Notes under the pieces: generated by a model | Databases searched by the model: none | What the model was told of the DNA's origin: nothing | The model's input: only the letters and a program-made list of their open reading frames with translations | Part shown: in pieces, positions 1 to 8,384 of the stretch | Layout: the number at the start of each line of letters is the position of its first letter | Position numbering within the stretch: the first letter of the stretch is position 1 | NCBI GenBank assembly: GCA_019311115.1 | Contig: JAFDDB010000020.1 | Span: 1 to 43,029, forward strand | Direction of reading: 5' to 3' | Length of the DNA stretch: 43,029 nt | Source: Deltaproteobacteria bacterium | GTDB lineage: Bacteria; Myxococcota_A; UBA9160; SZUA-336 | Translations under genes and position numbers: made by a program

Positions 1-26
1 GGTGTTTCGGCGCGCGCTGAAACACC
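1..26. terminator. terminator-like hairpin at the left edge
   Basis: The first 26 bases form a near-perfect inverted repeat: 13 pairs with a single G-T wobble, with outer arms GGTGTTTC and GAAACACC. TTCTTCC follows on the + strand. It looks like the intrinsic terminator of a gene lying left of the window, but the T-tract is short and the upstream gene is not visible. Confidence 0.55.
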
Positions 27-46
27 TTCTTCCGGAGCGCTCGTTG

Positions 47-52
47 TAGAAT
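47..52 (+). promoter_or_regulatory. possible -10 box (TAGAAT) for the amidase gene
   Basis: TAGAAT lies 38 bases before the amidase ATG, directly after the hairpin at 1-26. No good -35 hexamer sits 16-18 bases upstream, so the call rests on the -10 alone. The same TAGAAT hexamer precedes the DUF4234 gene (3952-3957). Confidence 0.35.
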
Positions 53-90
53 GCGGCGCCGCCGGAGAGGGCGGCGCGGAGGACGACGAG

Positions 91-1521
91 ATGGGATTCC
101 CGGAGTACTCGGACTACGACGGACTCGGCCTCGCGGAGCTGGTGCGGCGCGGTGACGTGACCCCCTCCGAGCTCTGCGAAGAGGCGATCGCGCGCATCGA
201 GAAGCACAACGAACGGCTGAACGCGGTCGTGTACAAGGCGTACGAGCCGGCGCGCGGCCAGGCCGCGAGCGAGCTTCCGAACGGTCCCTTCCGCGGTGTT
301 CCCTTCCTGATCAAGGACCTGGGCTGCGAGGTCGCCGGCATGCCGCGAACCAGCGGCAGCCGCTTCCTGGCCGGCGAACGCGACGAAGAGGACGGGGTGC
401 TCACGCGACGCTACCGCGACGCGGGCGTCGTGATCCTCGGCAAGACCAACACGCCTGAGCTCGGCATCACCGGCACTACCGAATCGGCGCTGCTGGGGCC
501 GTGCCGCAACCCCTGGAACCCGGACCACATCTCGGGCGGGTCGAGCGGCGGATCCGCGTCCGCGACGGCGGCGGGTATCGTGCCGCTGGCGCACGCCAGC
601 GACGGCCTCGGGTCGATCCGCATCCCGGCGGCCTGCTGCGGGCTCTTCGGACTGAAGACCACGCGCGAGCGCAACCCGGGCGGTCCCCGCGACGGTGGGC
701 GCGTGACCGGATACGGTGTCGACCACGTGGTGAGCCGCAGCGTGCGCGACTCGGCGGCCATGCTCGATGCCACCGGCTACCCCGAGCCCGCGTCTCCGTA
801 CGCGCCGGCGCCGAAGGAGCGGCCGTACATGGAGGAGCTGGCGACCCCGCCAGGCCGGCTGCGCATCGCCTTCTCGAGCGAGACACCGCGCGGTGTGGCG
901 ATCCATCCCGAGAACCAGGCGGCGCTGGAGGACACGGCGAAGCTGCTCGAGGAGCTGGGACACGACGTGGTCGAGCGCGGTCTCGGCATCGACTACCGGG
1001 CGCTCTACCGGGCGCAGGCGGCCGTCGCCACCGCGAACTCGGCCGCGAACTACAGCGCGATGGTCGAGCGCATCGGCCGCGAGGCGCGCGAGGACGAGCT
1101 CGAGCCGCTCACCTGGGCCGGCATCCGGCGCGGCCAGCGGCGAAGCGGCGAAGAGGTCATGGCCGGCCTGCGCAGCCTGCGGGAGCGGTGCCGCGAGGTG
1201 CTCTCGCTCTTCGAGGAGTTCGACGTCTACCTGACGCCCGTCATGGGAACGCCGCCACCGGAGATCGGGTTCATCGATCCGGTGAACCTGGAGCCGCGTG
1301 AGGTCGGCCATCGCCAGGCCGACGTATTCCCGTTCACGCCGCCCTTCAACTTTACCGGGCAGCCCGCCATGTCCGTTCCGCTGGCCTGGAGCCAGGACGG
1401 ACTGCCGCTCGGCATGCAGTTCGCCGCGCGCTACGGCGACGAGGCGACGCTCTTCCGCCTGGCGGGTCAGCTCGAGCAGGCGCGGCCCTGGATCGAACGG
1501 CGCCCCGCGGTCTGGGGCTAG
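91..1521 (+). CDS. amidase (amidase signature family)
   Basis: This 476-residue protein has the full amidase-signature layout. The predicted catalytic lysine is K75 in FLIKDLG, the serine-rich loop GGSSGGSA spans 149-156, and the nucleophile is S175 in [11 protein letters not shown]. The family hydrolyses amide bonds with a Lys-Ser-Ser triad; the substrate cannot be read from sequence. Overall it resembles the 6-aminohexanoate cyclic dimer hydrolase-like branch, with no GatCAB partners nearby, so it is probably not the tRNA amidotransferase subunit. Leu173 replaces the more usual glycine in the DGGGS segment. The ATG has a good ribosome site (GGAGG, about 9 bases upstream). The stop shares one base with the GTG of the next gene (TAGTG), which suggests translational coupling with the dehydrogenase. 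Confidence 0.88.
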   Translation: MGFPEYSDYDGLGLAELVRRGDVTPSELCEEAIARIEKHNERLNAVVYKAYEPARGQAASELPNGPFRGVPFLIKDLGCEVAGMPRTSGSRFLAGERDEEDGVLTRRYRDAGVVILGKTNTPELGITGTTESALLGPCRNPWNPDHISGGSSGGSASATAAGIVPLAHASDGLGSIRIPAACCGLFGLKTTRERNPGGPRDGGRVTGYGVDHVVSRSVRDSAAMLDATGYPEPASPYAPAPKERPYMEELATPPGRLRIAFSSETPRGVAIHPENQAALEDTAKLLEELGHDVVERGLGIDYRALYRAQAAVATANSAANYSAMVERIGREAREDELEPLTWAGIRRGQRRSGEEVMAGLRSLRERCREVLSLFEEFDVYLTPVMGTPPPEIGFIDPVNLEPREVGHRQADVFPFTPPFNFTGQPAMSVPLAWSQDGLPLGMQFAARYGDEATLFRLAGQLEQARPWIERRPAVWG

Positions 1522-2360
1522 TGGCCTCGCCCGTCGTCGGACTGCTGCACCCCGGCGAGATGGGGCACACCGTCGGTGCCTGCGCGGTCGCAGCGGGTGC
1601 GCGCGTCCTCTGGGCGTCCGAAGGGCGCAGCGAAGCGAGCCGCGCCCGCGCCGAGTCCGCGGGACTCGAGGACGCAGGCGACGTGTCCGCGCTGGCGGGG
1701 CAGTGCGAGTGGCTCGTGTCCGTCTGTCCGCCGCATGCCGCGGTAGAGACGGCGCGCCTGGCGATCGAGCACGGCTTCCGTGGCAGGTACATCGACGCGA
1801 ACGCGGTCTCGCCCGCCACGGCGCGAGCCATCGAGAGCGAGGTCGAGTCGGCGGGCGCGAGCTTCGTGGACGGCGGGATCATCGGTCTGCCGGCGCGGGT
1901 CGCGGGCACGACGCGCCTCTACCTGTCCGGGGCGGCTGCGGACGAAGCGGCCGCGCTCTTCGCGGCCCCGCTCGAGGCGATCGCCATCAAGGGCGGGGCG
2001 GGTGCCGCCTCGGCGCTCAAGATGTCGTTCGCCGCCTGGACGAAGGGAACCTCGGCGCTGCTCATGGCGATCCGCGCGCTGGCGACGAGCGAGGGCGTCG
2101 ACGACGCTCTTCTCGCCGAGTGGGCGCGCTCGATCCCCGACCTGCCCGGCCGCTCGACCGGCGTCATGCACGCCACGGTCCCCAAGGCCTGGCGCTTCGT
2201 CGCCGAGATGCACGAGATCTCGGCGACCTTCAAAGATGCGGGACTTCCAGCCGGCTTCCACGCGTCGGCCGCCGAGGTGTACGAACGCCTCGCAAAGTAC
2301 AAAGACGCCCCCCAACCGCCGCTCCCAGCAGAAGTACTCGCCGCACTCCTGCGCGGCTAG
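1521..2360 (+). CDS. NAD(P)-dependent 6-phosphogluconate dehydrogenase-like oxidoreductase (DUF1932 type)
   Basis: This 279-residue protein opens with the dinucleotide-binding segment VVGLLHPGEMGHTVG, a form of GxxxMG seen in the beta-hydroxyacid dehydrogenase/6PGDH superfamily. A helical C-terminal domain follows, with the conserved-lysine region GGAGAASALKMSFAAWTKG, matching the DUF1932 (6PGDH-like C-terminal) architecture. K176, in the SALKMS stretch, is the likely catalytic lysine by analogy. The reaction is probably NAD(P)-dependent oxidation or reduction of a small hydroxy acid; the substrate is unknown. The GTG start overlaps the amidase stop by one base, so the two are probably made together. 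Their joint role is not evident. Confidence 0.8.
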   Translation: MASPVVGLLHPGEMGHTVGACAVAAGARVLWASEGRSEASRARAESAGLEDAGDVSALAGQCEWLVSVCPPHAAVETARLAIEHGFRGRYIDANAVSPATARAIESEVESAGASFVDGGIIGLPARVAGTTRLYLSGAAADEAAALFAAPLEAIAIKGGAGAASALKMSFAAWTKGTSALLMAIRALATSEGVDDALLAEWARSIPDLPGRSTGVMHATVPKAWRFVAEMHEISATFKDAGLPAGFHASAAEVYERLAKYKDAPQPPLPAEVLAALLRG

Positions 2361-2404
2361 CAGCCGGGGCCGACCGCCGTCTCCACGCCGGACTCAGAGA
2401 CCGA

Positions 2405-3139
2405 TCAGAGCAGGCCGCCCTCGGGAGCGGGCCGAGCGCGCTGGTTGTAGAGCATCTTGCGGATCGACACCATCTCCTCGGGCGTCAGCTTGGAGTAGTC
2501 CACCGACAGGTCCGAGCCGACCTCCATGCCGCGCTGCACCGCAGGCCGAGCGCCGAGTTCTTCGAACCAGCGCTTGAAGTACGGGAACTCCTCCAGGTCC
2601 TGCCCCTGCGCCTTCCAGTTGACGCACCACGGGTACGAGACCATGTCCGCGATCGTGTACTCGTCGCCCGCCAGGTAGCGCCGGTCGTAGAGCCGGTTGT
2701 TCATGACGCCGTAGAGGCGGTTCGCCTCGTCCGAGAAGCGCGTGACGGCGTAGGACTGGTCCCCCTGGGAGTCGCCGAGTCGCAGGAAGTGGCCCAGCTC
2801 CCCGAACTTGGGGCCCTGGTTCGCCATCTGCCAGATCAGCCACTGCGCGACCTCGTAGCGGCCGCGCACGTCCGCGGGCCAGAACCGGCCGGCCTTCTCG
2901 GCGATGTACATCATCATCGCGCCCGACTCGAAGACCGAGATCGCCTCGCCCCCGCCGGGCGGGTCGTCGTCGAGCAACGCGGGCATGCGGTTGTTCGGTC
3001 CGATGCTCAGGAACTCGTCGGAGAACTGCGTGCCCTGCGCGATGTTGCAGGCGACGACGGTGTAGGGAAGCCCGCACTCCTCGAGCAGGATCGTGACCTT
3101 CTTTCCGTTCGGCGTCGGCCAGTAGTGCAGATCGATCAT
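2405..3139 (-). CDS. glutathione S-transferase, Nu-class / YfcG-like disulfide-bond oxidoreductase
   Basis: This 244-residue GST has an N-terminal thioredoxin-like domain beginning MIDLHYWPTPNGKK and containing the glutathione-binding SIGPNNRMPAL segment. An all-helical C-terminal domain follows. The TPNG active-site region and the spacing resemble E. coli YfcG, a Nu-class GST with disulfide reductase activity. I chose the ATG at 3139 because AGGAGGA lies just upstream of it and because the protein then starts exactly as family members do. The reading frame stays open further upstream (to 3307) but that part overlaps the VOC gene. It lies 29 bases after the VOC gene in the same direction and is probably co-transcribed with it. 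A role in peroxide, thiol or xenobiotic metabolism is inference. Confidence 0.88.
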   Translation of the reverse strand: MIDLHYWPTPNGKKVTILLEECGLPYTVVACNIAQGTQFSDEFLSIGPNNRMPALLDDDPPGGGEAISVFESGAMMMYIAEKAGRFWPADVRGRYEVAQWLIWQMANQGPKFGELGHFLRLGDSQGDQSYAVTRFSDEANRLYGVMNNRLYDRRYLAGDEYTIADMVSYPWCVNWKAQGQDLEEFPYFKRWFEELGARPAVQRGMEVGSDLSVDYSKLTPEEMVSIRKMLYNQRARPAPEGGLL

Positions 3140-3168
3140 GCTCTTCCTCCTGCGGGGTATGTCGCGGT

Positions 3169-3903
3169 TCAGTCGAGTTGGCGGAACTCCGTGCCCAGCA
3201 CCGGGTGCGGTCCCTCGGGCAGCGCGAGCGGGCGGTCCGCGCGAAGCTCGATCGCCTCGGCGAGATTCGAATGCCCCTCGAGCGTGACGGCAACGCGCAT
3301 CGAGCAACCCGGCCAGTGGAACACGATCTCACCGGCGTCCTCTTCGGGCTGCCCCTGGAGCACTTCGGCCCACTGCCGCAACGTCCTCTCGCGGTCGCCC
3401 GAGCGCATGCGCAGGCCGACGACGGTGACCGGCGCCGGGGGCGAGTCGGGCTCGGGCGGTGGGTTCGCCCCGCGGTACTCCCCGCCGTCCTCGCGCGGCT
3501 GCGACTCCACCATCTGTACGACGATGCCGAGCGCCTGCTTCGGGTGCAGGAACGCCTCTTGCCAGTGCGCGTTCCGGTCGTCGAAGCCGACGATCTCGTA
3601 GCCGAGTGACCGCGCGCGGTCGCAGACCTCGGCGAGTGACGGCACCTTGAACGTCACGTGGTGGATCCCGGGGCCGCGGCTTTCCAGGTGGCGGTGCACG
3701 AAACCCTGCGGCTTGCCGTCGTCACCCTTGCTGGGCTCGATCACCTCGATGCGCCCGCCGGCCGGGTAGTCCCAGTGCCAGAAGGCGTACTCGCCCGCCG
3801 GTCCGCCGAAGCCGCTGGCGCCGCCGAGCACTCCGACCAGGAAGTCGGGTGCAGAGTTGATCCTCGGTGCGGCGATCGCGATGTGGTCGAAGAGGACGGG
3901 CAC
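3169..3903 (-). CDS. VOC (glyoxalase/bleomycin-resistance fold) family protein
   Basis: This 244-residue protein begins MPVLFDHIAIAAP, the usual first strand of a vicinal-oxygen-chelate domain. Candidate metal ligands are H7, E53 in GRIEVIEP, and H81/H82 in GIHHVTF. The first 135 residues form two beta-alpha-beta-beta-beta halves. The C-terminal part (140-244) is more divergent and could be a second, degraded module. The start is GTG. A TATCCT hexamer lies 8 bases upstream of it on the minus strand, so the transcript may have almost no leader. Known VOC enzymes include glyoxalase I, dioxygenases and epimerases; the reaction here is not determined. The GST gene follows, compatible with a shared detoxification role. 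Confidence 0.78.
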   Translation of the reverse strand: MPVLFDHIAIAAPRINSAPDFLVGVLGGASGFGGPAGEYAFWHWDYPAGGRIEVIEPSKGDDGKPQGFVHRHLESRGPGIHHVTFKVPSLAEVCDRARSLGYEIVGFDDRNAHWQEAFLHPKQALGIVVQMVESQPREDGGEYRGANPPPEPDSPPAPVTVVGLRMRSGDRERTLRQWAEVLQGQPEEDAGEIVFHWPGCSMRVAVTLEGHSNLAEAIELRADRPLALPEGPHPVLGTEFRQLD

Positions 3904-3979
3904 GAAGCGGGAGGATACACGGAGTCGCGGCGGAACTCTGCCCGCGAGCGGTAGAATCGGGGCCTAGCCGAGGTACGAC

Positions 3980-4375
3980 ATGACGGACCGACACCGGGAG
4001 CCGTACGAGGGACCGGAAGACGCGGACTGGTGGGCGAGCATCCCGGTCTACCTGCTGCTCACGATCGTCACGGCGGGCATCTTCAACCTGTATTGGAACT
4101 ACCGCCAGATGCAGGCCTGCAACGCCATGCTCGGTCGGCTCGAGTTCTCCTGGTGGCGGTGGATCCTGCTGAGCCTCGTCACCCTCCTGATCTACCATGT
4201 CTACTACCAGTACAAGATGGGGCGGGCGATCGTGGAGATCCAGCAGCGCTTCGAGGAGCCCGTCTTCGAGGAGCTGCCGATCGTGAGCCTGATCGTGACG
4301 GTGCTCGGGCTCAGCATCGTCGTGGACTGCATCCACCAGCACGAGCTCAACAAGCTCTCGCCGTGGCGTTCCTGA
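3980..4375 (+). CDS. DUF4234 family small membrane protein
   Basis: This 131-residue protein has three or four hydrophobic helices (about 20-40, 60-80 and 97-117) and the family hallmark TAGIFNLYWNYRQMQ near residues 31-45. The N-terminus is acidic and polar. Members of DUF4234 occur in many bacteria and none has a firmly assigned function that I can cite. TAGAAT at 3952-3957 may be the -10, and GAGG lies about 6 bases before the ATG, giving a leader of roughly 15 bases. The gene stands alone, divergent from the VOC gene and convergent with the PLP enzyme gene (31 bases between stops). Confidence 0.75.
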   Translation: MTDRHREPYEGPEDADWWASIPVYLLLTIVTAGIFNLYWNYRQMQACNAMLGRLEFSWWRWILLSLVTLLIYHVYYQYKMGRAIVEIQQRFEEPVFEELPIVSLIVTVLGLSIVVDCIHQHELNKLSPWRS

Positions 4376-4406
4376 CGACGGCGCGGTGGGCCGCGGAGCC
4401 GACGGG

Positions 4407-6248
4407 CTAGCGCAGCATCTCGTCGAGCGTCGGCCGCGACTCCGCCCAGCGGCGGTGGACGTCGGCGTAGACGTCGCGGTAGAGAGCGTCGACCGACGCC
4501 GCATCCATGAAGCGGGTCGAGAAGCCGGGACGGACCGGGTCGAGTACCAGCTCGGCCGCGCGCAGCAGGTGCGCGATCAGCGTGCGCGGGTCCTCGTCTC
4601 CGACCGCGATGCGGATGGTCGTGGGGGTGATGCCCGCATCCCGCAGCGCCTTCGCGGTCAGCTCGGAGTGGCTGGTTAGCGCGGGACAGAGCACCACGGT
4701 GTTGACCTGGCCCAGGCTCACCTGCAGGCCGAACGCGGGCTCGAGACAGTCGAAGAAGCGCTTGAACGCGGCGCGGTCGAACAGCGGCTCCGCGCCTTCG
4801 GCGGCGCCCTTTCCTTGGAGGTCGATGGTGAAGAGCGGTGCCGGAAGCTCCAGGAACATCTGCTCGCGGCGAAGCGCCTCGTTCTCGTTGCCTTCGACCG
4901 CGGAGCAGTTCACGTTGATGTCCGGGTGGCTGGCGAGGACCCGCGACAGGACGATCGTGCTGATGCACTTCTGCAGCATGCGCAGCGACAGCGTGCGCAT
5001 GCCGTTGATCACGTCGAACGCCTTGTCGGCGTCGAGAAACGCTCCCTTCACGTAGTAGACGTTCCAGAACAGCGTCTCGTCCCAGGCGTAGACGCGCTCG
5101 CGCCCGTCGGGCCCGCGCCCGGTCACGCGCTCGCCCTTGGGAATGAACATGCGCTCGTTGCGCGCGATCACCACTCCCGCGGTCGTTGTGCCCGAGCCGG
5201 CCAGGTCCTTGGTGTAGGAGTGCACGACGAAGTCCGGCCGCTCCAGGGGATTCTCGCGCTGCAGCACGGACTGGAGCATCGGCGTGCCGATCGTGGCGTC
5301 GCAGATCACCGTGATCCCGTCTTCGTGCGCCGCGCGGCAGATCCCCGGCACGTCGAGCACGTAGCCGTGCGGGTTGCAGGGGGACTCGAGGTACACGTAG
5401 ATCTCTTTTCCCTCCTGCAGGCGGTCGGCGTGCTCGGTCTTGACCCGCGCCAGCGCGGTGCGGAAGTCCTGTTCGCCGCAGCCGTCGAACCAGGCCACGG
5501 CGACGTCCAGGTTGCTCTTCTTTCCGAACCAGTCCTGGATCAGCTGGTAGGCCCCGCCGTAGATGTTGCGGCTCGACAGCACGATGTCCCGGTGGCCGAC
5601 CAGGTGGCTCAGCGCGGCGTCGATGGCGGCCATTCCCGAGTTGAAGTTCCAGGCGAAGTACTCGCCCGCCATGCGTCCGGCCTCGATGTCGACGATGTGG
5701 TTCGCCAGGCAGGTCGAGGTGGGGTTCATGAGCCGCGAGTAGATCTCGTGCAGCAGTTCCTTTCCCTGGAACGCGTCGTCGATCCACTCGGTGCAGGCGT
5801 ACAGGTACGTGGCGGTTCGCGTGATGACGGGCGTGGCGCTGAACACGGCCGTCACGTTGTCGAAGATCGGGTAGGGCCCCTTGGCCGTGAACGTGGACGG
5901 GCGCGTGATCAGCGATTGGTAGCTCTTGCGGAGCGGGTTCTGGAGCGTGTCGAGCAGCTTCGCGAGCTGGAAGCACAGGAACCGTTTGGCGTTGAAGAAC
6001 GCGATGCGGTCGCGCCGGTCGAGCCCGGCGATCGTGTCGAGCGTCGTGCCCCAGAGATGCTGCATGCCGGCGTTGGCGTGGTAGAGCGGCTCGACGACCT
6101 GGGTGAGCGCGAGTCCGAGCTCACCGTCGGGGTCGATCGAGAAGTGCGCGAGCTGCTCGCGCACGAGCTCCGGCACCGACGTGGCCGTCGTCGTATTGCG
6201 CAGCGGACTCAGCGATCGTTCGGGCGCGAGCGGGCCGGTGTCTTCCAT
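4407..6248 (-). CDS. PLP-dependent transferase of the Cys/Met-metabolism (cystathionine gamma-synthase-like) fold, with a long N-terminal extension
   Basis: This 613-residue protein (from ATG 6248) carries a core resembling cystathionine gamma-synthase/lyase. EIYSRLMNPT (169-177) matches the family YSRxxNPT motif. D317 in ICDAT should bind the pyridine nitrogen, and K347 in HSYTKDLAGSG is the predicted Schiff-base lysine. Family members are about 400 residues. Here about 115 extra residues precede the core, and the C-terminal half is also longer than usual. Substrate is unknown; sulfur amino-acid chemistry is the family default. An in-frame GTG at 6284 would add 12 residues, but no ribosome site precedes it, and a 7-bp dyad (6253-6271) just upstream of 6248 favours the shorter start. 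No sulfur-assimilation neighbours are present. Confidence 0.8.
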   Translation of the reverse strand: MEDTGPLAPERSLSPLRNTTTATSVPELVREQLAHFSIDPDGELGLALTQVVEPLYHANAGMQHLWGTTLDTIAGLDRRDRIAFFNAKRFLCFQLAKLLDTLQNPLRKSYQSLITRPSTFTAKGPYPIFDNVTAVFSATPVITRTATYLYACTEWIDDAFQGKELLHEIYSRLMNPTSTCLANHIVDIEAGRMAGEYFAWNFNSGMAAIDAALSHLVGHRDIVLSSRNIYGGAYQLIQDWFGKKSNLDVAVAWFDGCGEQDFRTALARVKTEHADRLQEGKEIYVYLESPCNPHGYVLDVPGICRAAHEDGITVICDATIGTPMLQSVLQRENPLERPDFVVHSYTKDLAGSGTTTAGVVIARNERMFIPKGERVTGRGPDGRERVYAWDETLFWNVYYVKGAFLDADKAFDVINGMRTLSLRMLQKCISTIVLSRVLASHPDINVNCSAVEGNENEALRREQMFLELPAPLFTIDLQGKGAAEGAEPLFDRAAFKRFFDCLEPAFGLQVSLGQVNTVVLCPALTSHSELTAKALRDAGITPTTIRIAVGDEDPRTLIAHLLRAAELVLDPVRPGFSTRFMDAASVDALYRDVYADVHRRWAESRPTLDEMLR

Positions 6249-6252
6249 GCAC

Positions 6253-6271
6253 CGATCATCGCGAATGATCG
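6253..6271. promoter_or_regulatory. perfect dyad upstream of the PLP enzyme gene
   Basis: CGATCAT and ATGATCG are 7-base arms separated by CGCGA, ending 5 bases before the chosen ATG (6248, minus strand). The position suits an operator or a short 5' hairpin. It would be coding if translation began at GTG 6284. Short dyads arise by chance, so this is tentative. Confidence 0.3.
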
Positions 6272-6411
6272 AACCCCGCGACACCCGGAGGCCCCGGGGC
6301 GGAGATCACGACCCGCTCGCGAGCTCGCCGATCTCGATGAGCGGCAGCGCCCAATGCGGTGCAGACGGCTCCAGGTCGGACACTCCTGCCATGCTCTGTC
6401 TCGATCCTGGT

Positions 6412-6810
6412 CTACTGGCCGGCCTCCGGAAGCTCGTGCACGTGCTGCTCCCAGTTCTGTCCGTCGAAGCTGCCGACGTTCAGCGCCTCGATCGTCGAGG
6501 GGTCGAGGCAGCGCGCGTTCACGCTGTAGGCGTCGGGGTGCGACCGCGGAACGTAGAAGGACTTGACGCCGCAGACGCAGCAGAAGAGGTGCTTCGCCAC
6601 GCCGGTATTGAATGAATACGTGGTGAGCCGGTCCTCGCCCCGGAGCAGGCGGAAGCGGCTGCGCGGCACGACGAGGTGCGCGTAGCCACCGTACGGCGTG
6701 CAGATGGAGCAGTTGCAGTCGTTCACCTCGAGCACGGCGGGCGCGTCGACCTCGAAGCGCACCGCGCCGCAGTGGCAGCCGCCCGAGTGCGTCACGCGCT
6801 CTTCGCTCAC
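6412..6810 (-). CDS. GFA family (glutathione-dependent formaldehyde-activating-like) zinc protein
   Basis: This 132-residue protein has the GFA/CENP-V zinc fold. Cysteines C12 and C14 (GGCHCG), C32, C34 and C37 (DCNCSIC), and C77/C78 and C80 (FCCVCG) are spaced as in the family's two zinc sites. GFA was named for glutathione-formaldehyde adduct formation, but most homologues are uncharacterised. I chose GTG 6810, which places MSEERVTHSGGCHCG at the N-terminus. A GTG five codons later is also possible. The frame runs open to 6888, but that part is arginine-rich and not family-like. On the minus strand TAGAAT (6920-6915) could be a -10, leaving about 100 bases of leader. Confidence 0.85.
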   Translation of the reverse strand: MSEERVTHSGGCHCGAVRFEVDAPAVLEVNDCNCSICTPYGGYAHLVVPRSRFRLLRGEDRLTTYSFNTGVAKHLFCCVCGVKSFYVPRSHPDAYSVNARCLDPSTIEALNVGSFDGQNWEQHVHELPEAGQ

Positions 6811-6917
6811 GCGCCGAGTTCCGCGCGGAGTCCCCAGCAGAGCACGTCGCGGCCGTGGCCCGCGGCCTCCCCGTCGTGGTCGAAGCAATCTGCGTTCCGG
6901 CTGCGCACTCGCGCATT

Positions 6918-7587
6918 CTATCCGCTCGCAGCGAAGGCCGTCGCGAGCAACGCGGCGTTGTAGGCGAAGTGCGCCGCGATCGCGGGGCCGAGCGCGGCGA
7001 AGCGAAGCCGCAGCACCAGGGTCGTCAGTGCAAGCGCCCCGATGCCGATGGCCCCGGGCCAGTAGTACGCCAGCTCGGGAATGTGCACGGTGATGAAGAG
7101 GCCGGAGGCGGCTACCGCGCCGGCCGCGTTACCCCAGGAGCGCGAGAGCCCCGAGAGCAGCAATCCCCGGAAGAGCAGCTCCTCGAGCACGGGAGCGAAG
7201 CCGAGCGCGACGAGCGCGTCTGCGCCGGGCGTCGAGACCATCTCGCTCATGGGACCGAACGTCGCGTCGGGGTCGGGAGGGAGCAGCACGAGGGTCACGA
7301 GGAGGCCGAGGCCCGCGACGCCGAGACCGCTCACCGCGCCCGCGACCAGCTCGCGGGGAGTGCCTCGCCGCCAGGCCACGCCCAGCCGCGTCGTGTCGCG
7401 GAGCTGCTCGCGTCCGAGCGCGCGAACCACGAGCAGCAGGAAGAGGCTGCCGGCGACGATTCCCGCGAGCGCGGCGGGTCCCTGCAGACCCCCCGCCGAG
7501 TACCTGGGCCGCGAAGAACCCGACGCCGATCGCCAGCGCGCCGCCGGCGTGAAGGAGGGCCGGGGGCCGCGGCGGAGGCTCGGTCAT
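6918..7587 (-). pseudogene. CPBP intramembrane metalloprotease homologue, apparently frameshifted
   Basis: The frame ending at 6918 encodes hydrophobic helices with FAPVLEELLFRGLLL and FITVHIPE. These are the EExxxR and H motifs of the CPBP (CaaX protease and bacteriocin-processing) family; a third motif region ends HFAYNAAL. Its first in-frame start (GTG 7430) would remove the first helix. The missing N-terminus is in another frame from ATG 7587: MTEPPPRPPALLHAGG, followed by a hydrophobic helix. The frames join at a run of six C (7489-7494; G on the coding strand). Removing one base yields a continuous protein of about 222 residues. It is therefore either a recent pseudogene or an assembly error at a homopolymer. 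Intact members are membrane proteases of varied or unknown substrate. Confidence 0.7.
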
Positions 7588-7686
7588 TCGGGCAGAGGAT
7601 CCGGTGCCGCCGGTCGCCGCGCAAGTGCGGCCGCGTGCGCCCGCGGCTACGCTCCGGTCGAGAGGTCAATCCTAAGGGGGAAAGAG

Positions 7687-8181
7687 ATGTCTTCGAAATC
7701 AAGGTTGTCCTGGACGAGCCGCGCGATCGCGACGGTCGCCCTGTGCACGTTCCTGCCCGTCGCCCTCGGCGGCTGCTTCGGGCGCTTCGAGCTGACGCGC
7801 AAGGTCTACAAGTTCAACCAGGACATCAGTCCGGACAAGTGGATCCAGTGGCTGTTCTTCCTGCTGATCTCGATCGTGCCGATCTACGGCCTGGCCGTCC
7901 TCTTCGACACGATCGTGGCGAACTCGATGGAGTTCTGGACCGGGGACAACCCGGTGTCCGCCGATATGCAGCGGACCTTCCACGGCGAGAACGGCGAGGT
8001 GGCCGTGGTCACGTACCGGGTCGACGGCATCATGGACGTGGACCTCACGGCTGCGAACGGCGAGAAGCACTTCGTGCGCCTGATGCGGGAGCAGCAGTCG
8101 ATCGTGGCGATCGACGCGCAGGGCCGGTTCCTCGCCCGCGTGGGTGACCTGAACGGCCGGACGGCACTCCTGGCGAACTGA
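7687..8181 (+). CDS. DUF3332 family membrane lipoprotein
   Basis: This 164-residue protein starts at ATG 7687 behind a strong ribosome site (AAGGGGGA). Residues 1-29 look like a lipoprotein signal ending in the lipobox LGGC. GRFELTRKVYKFNQDI follows, then a pair of hydrophobic helices (IQWLFFLLISIVPIYGLAVLFDTIVAN) and an EFWTGDNPV segment. This order is characteristic of DUF3332 proteins found in Bacteroidetes and Proteobacteria. The C-terminal half is a soluble beta-rich domain. Function is unknown. The gene stands alone between the divergent CPBP gene and a 13-bp hairpin that probably ends its transcript. Confidence 0.85.
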   Translation: MSSKSRLSWTSRAIATVALCTFLPVALGGCFGRFELTRKVYKFNQDISPDKWIQWLFFLLISIVPIYGLAVLFDTIVANSMEFWTGDNPVSADMQRTFHGENGEVAVVTYRVDGIMDVDLTAANGEKHFVRLMREQQSIVAIDAQGRFLARVGDLNGRTALLAN

Positions 8182-8187
8182 TCGAGC

Positions 8188-8223
8188 GGGCCGCGGACGG
8201 CGCCTCGCGCCCGTCCGCGGCCC
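8188..8223 (+). terminator. GC-rich hairpin after the DUF3332 gene
   Basis: A perfect 13-base stem (GGGCCGCGGACGG pairing with 8211-8223) with a 10-base loop begins six bases after the stop codon. No T-run follows, so it would be a non-classical terminator or a 3' stabilising structure. A short tandem run of CCCCG (about 8240-8259) comes next. Confidence 0.6.
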
Positions 8224-8384
8224 CATCGATCCCGTGGCCGCCCCGCCCCGCCCCGCCCGGGCTGTGGCTGGCGGCGATGCGCTGCGCCCCAGCGGGCGCT
8301 CCGGAAGTTGTATAACCCCCGTTCGCAGCCGAGCGGGCAGGCGGCAGGTCCGCCCGCCGCCCATTCGCTGGACGGGGGACTTCG

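Noticed and set aside
1298..3601. 767-residue + strand open frame across four genes
   Set aside because: It crosses genes on both strands and has shadow composition, with no recognisable motif.
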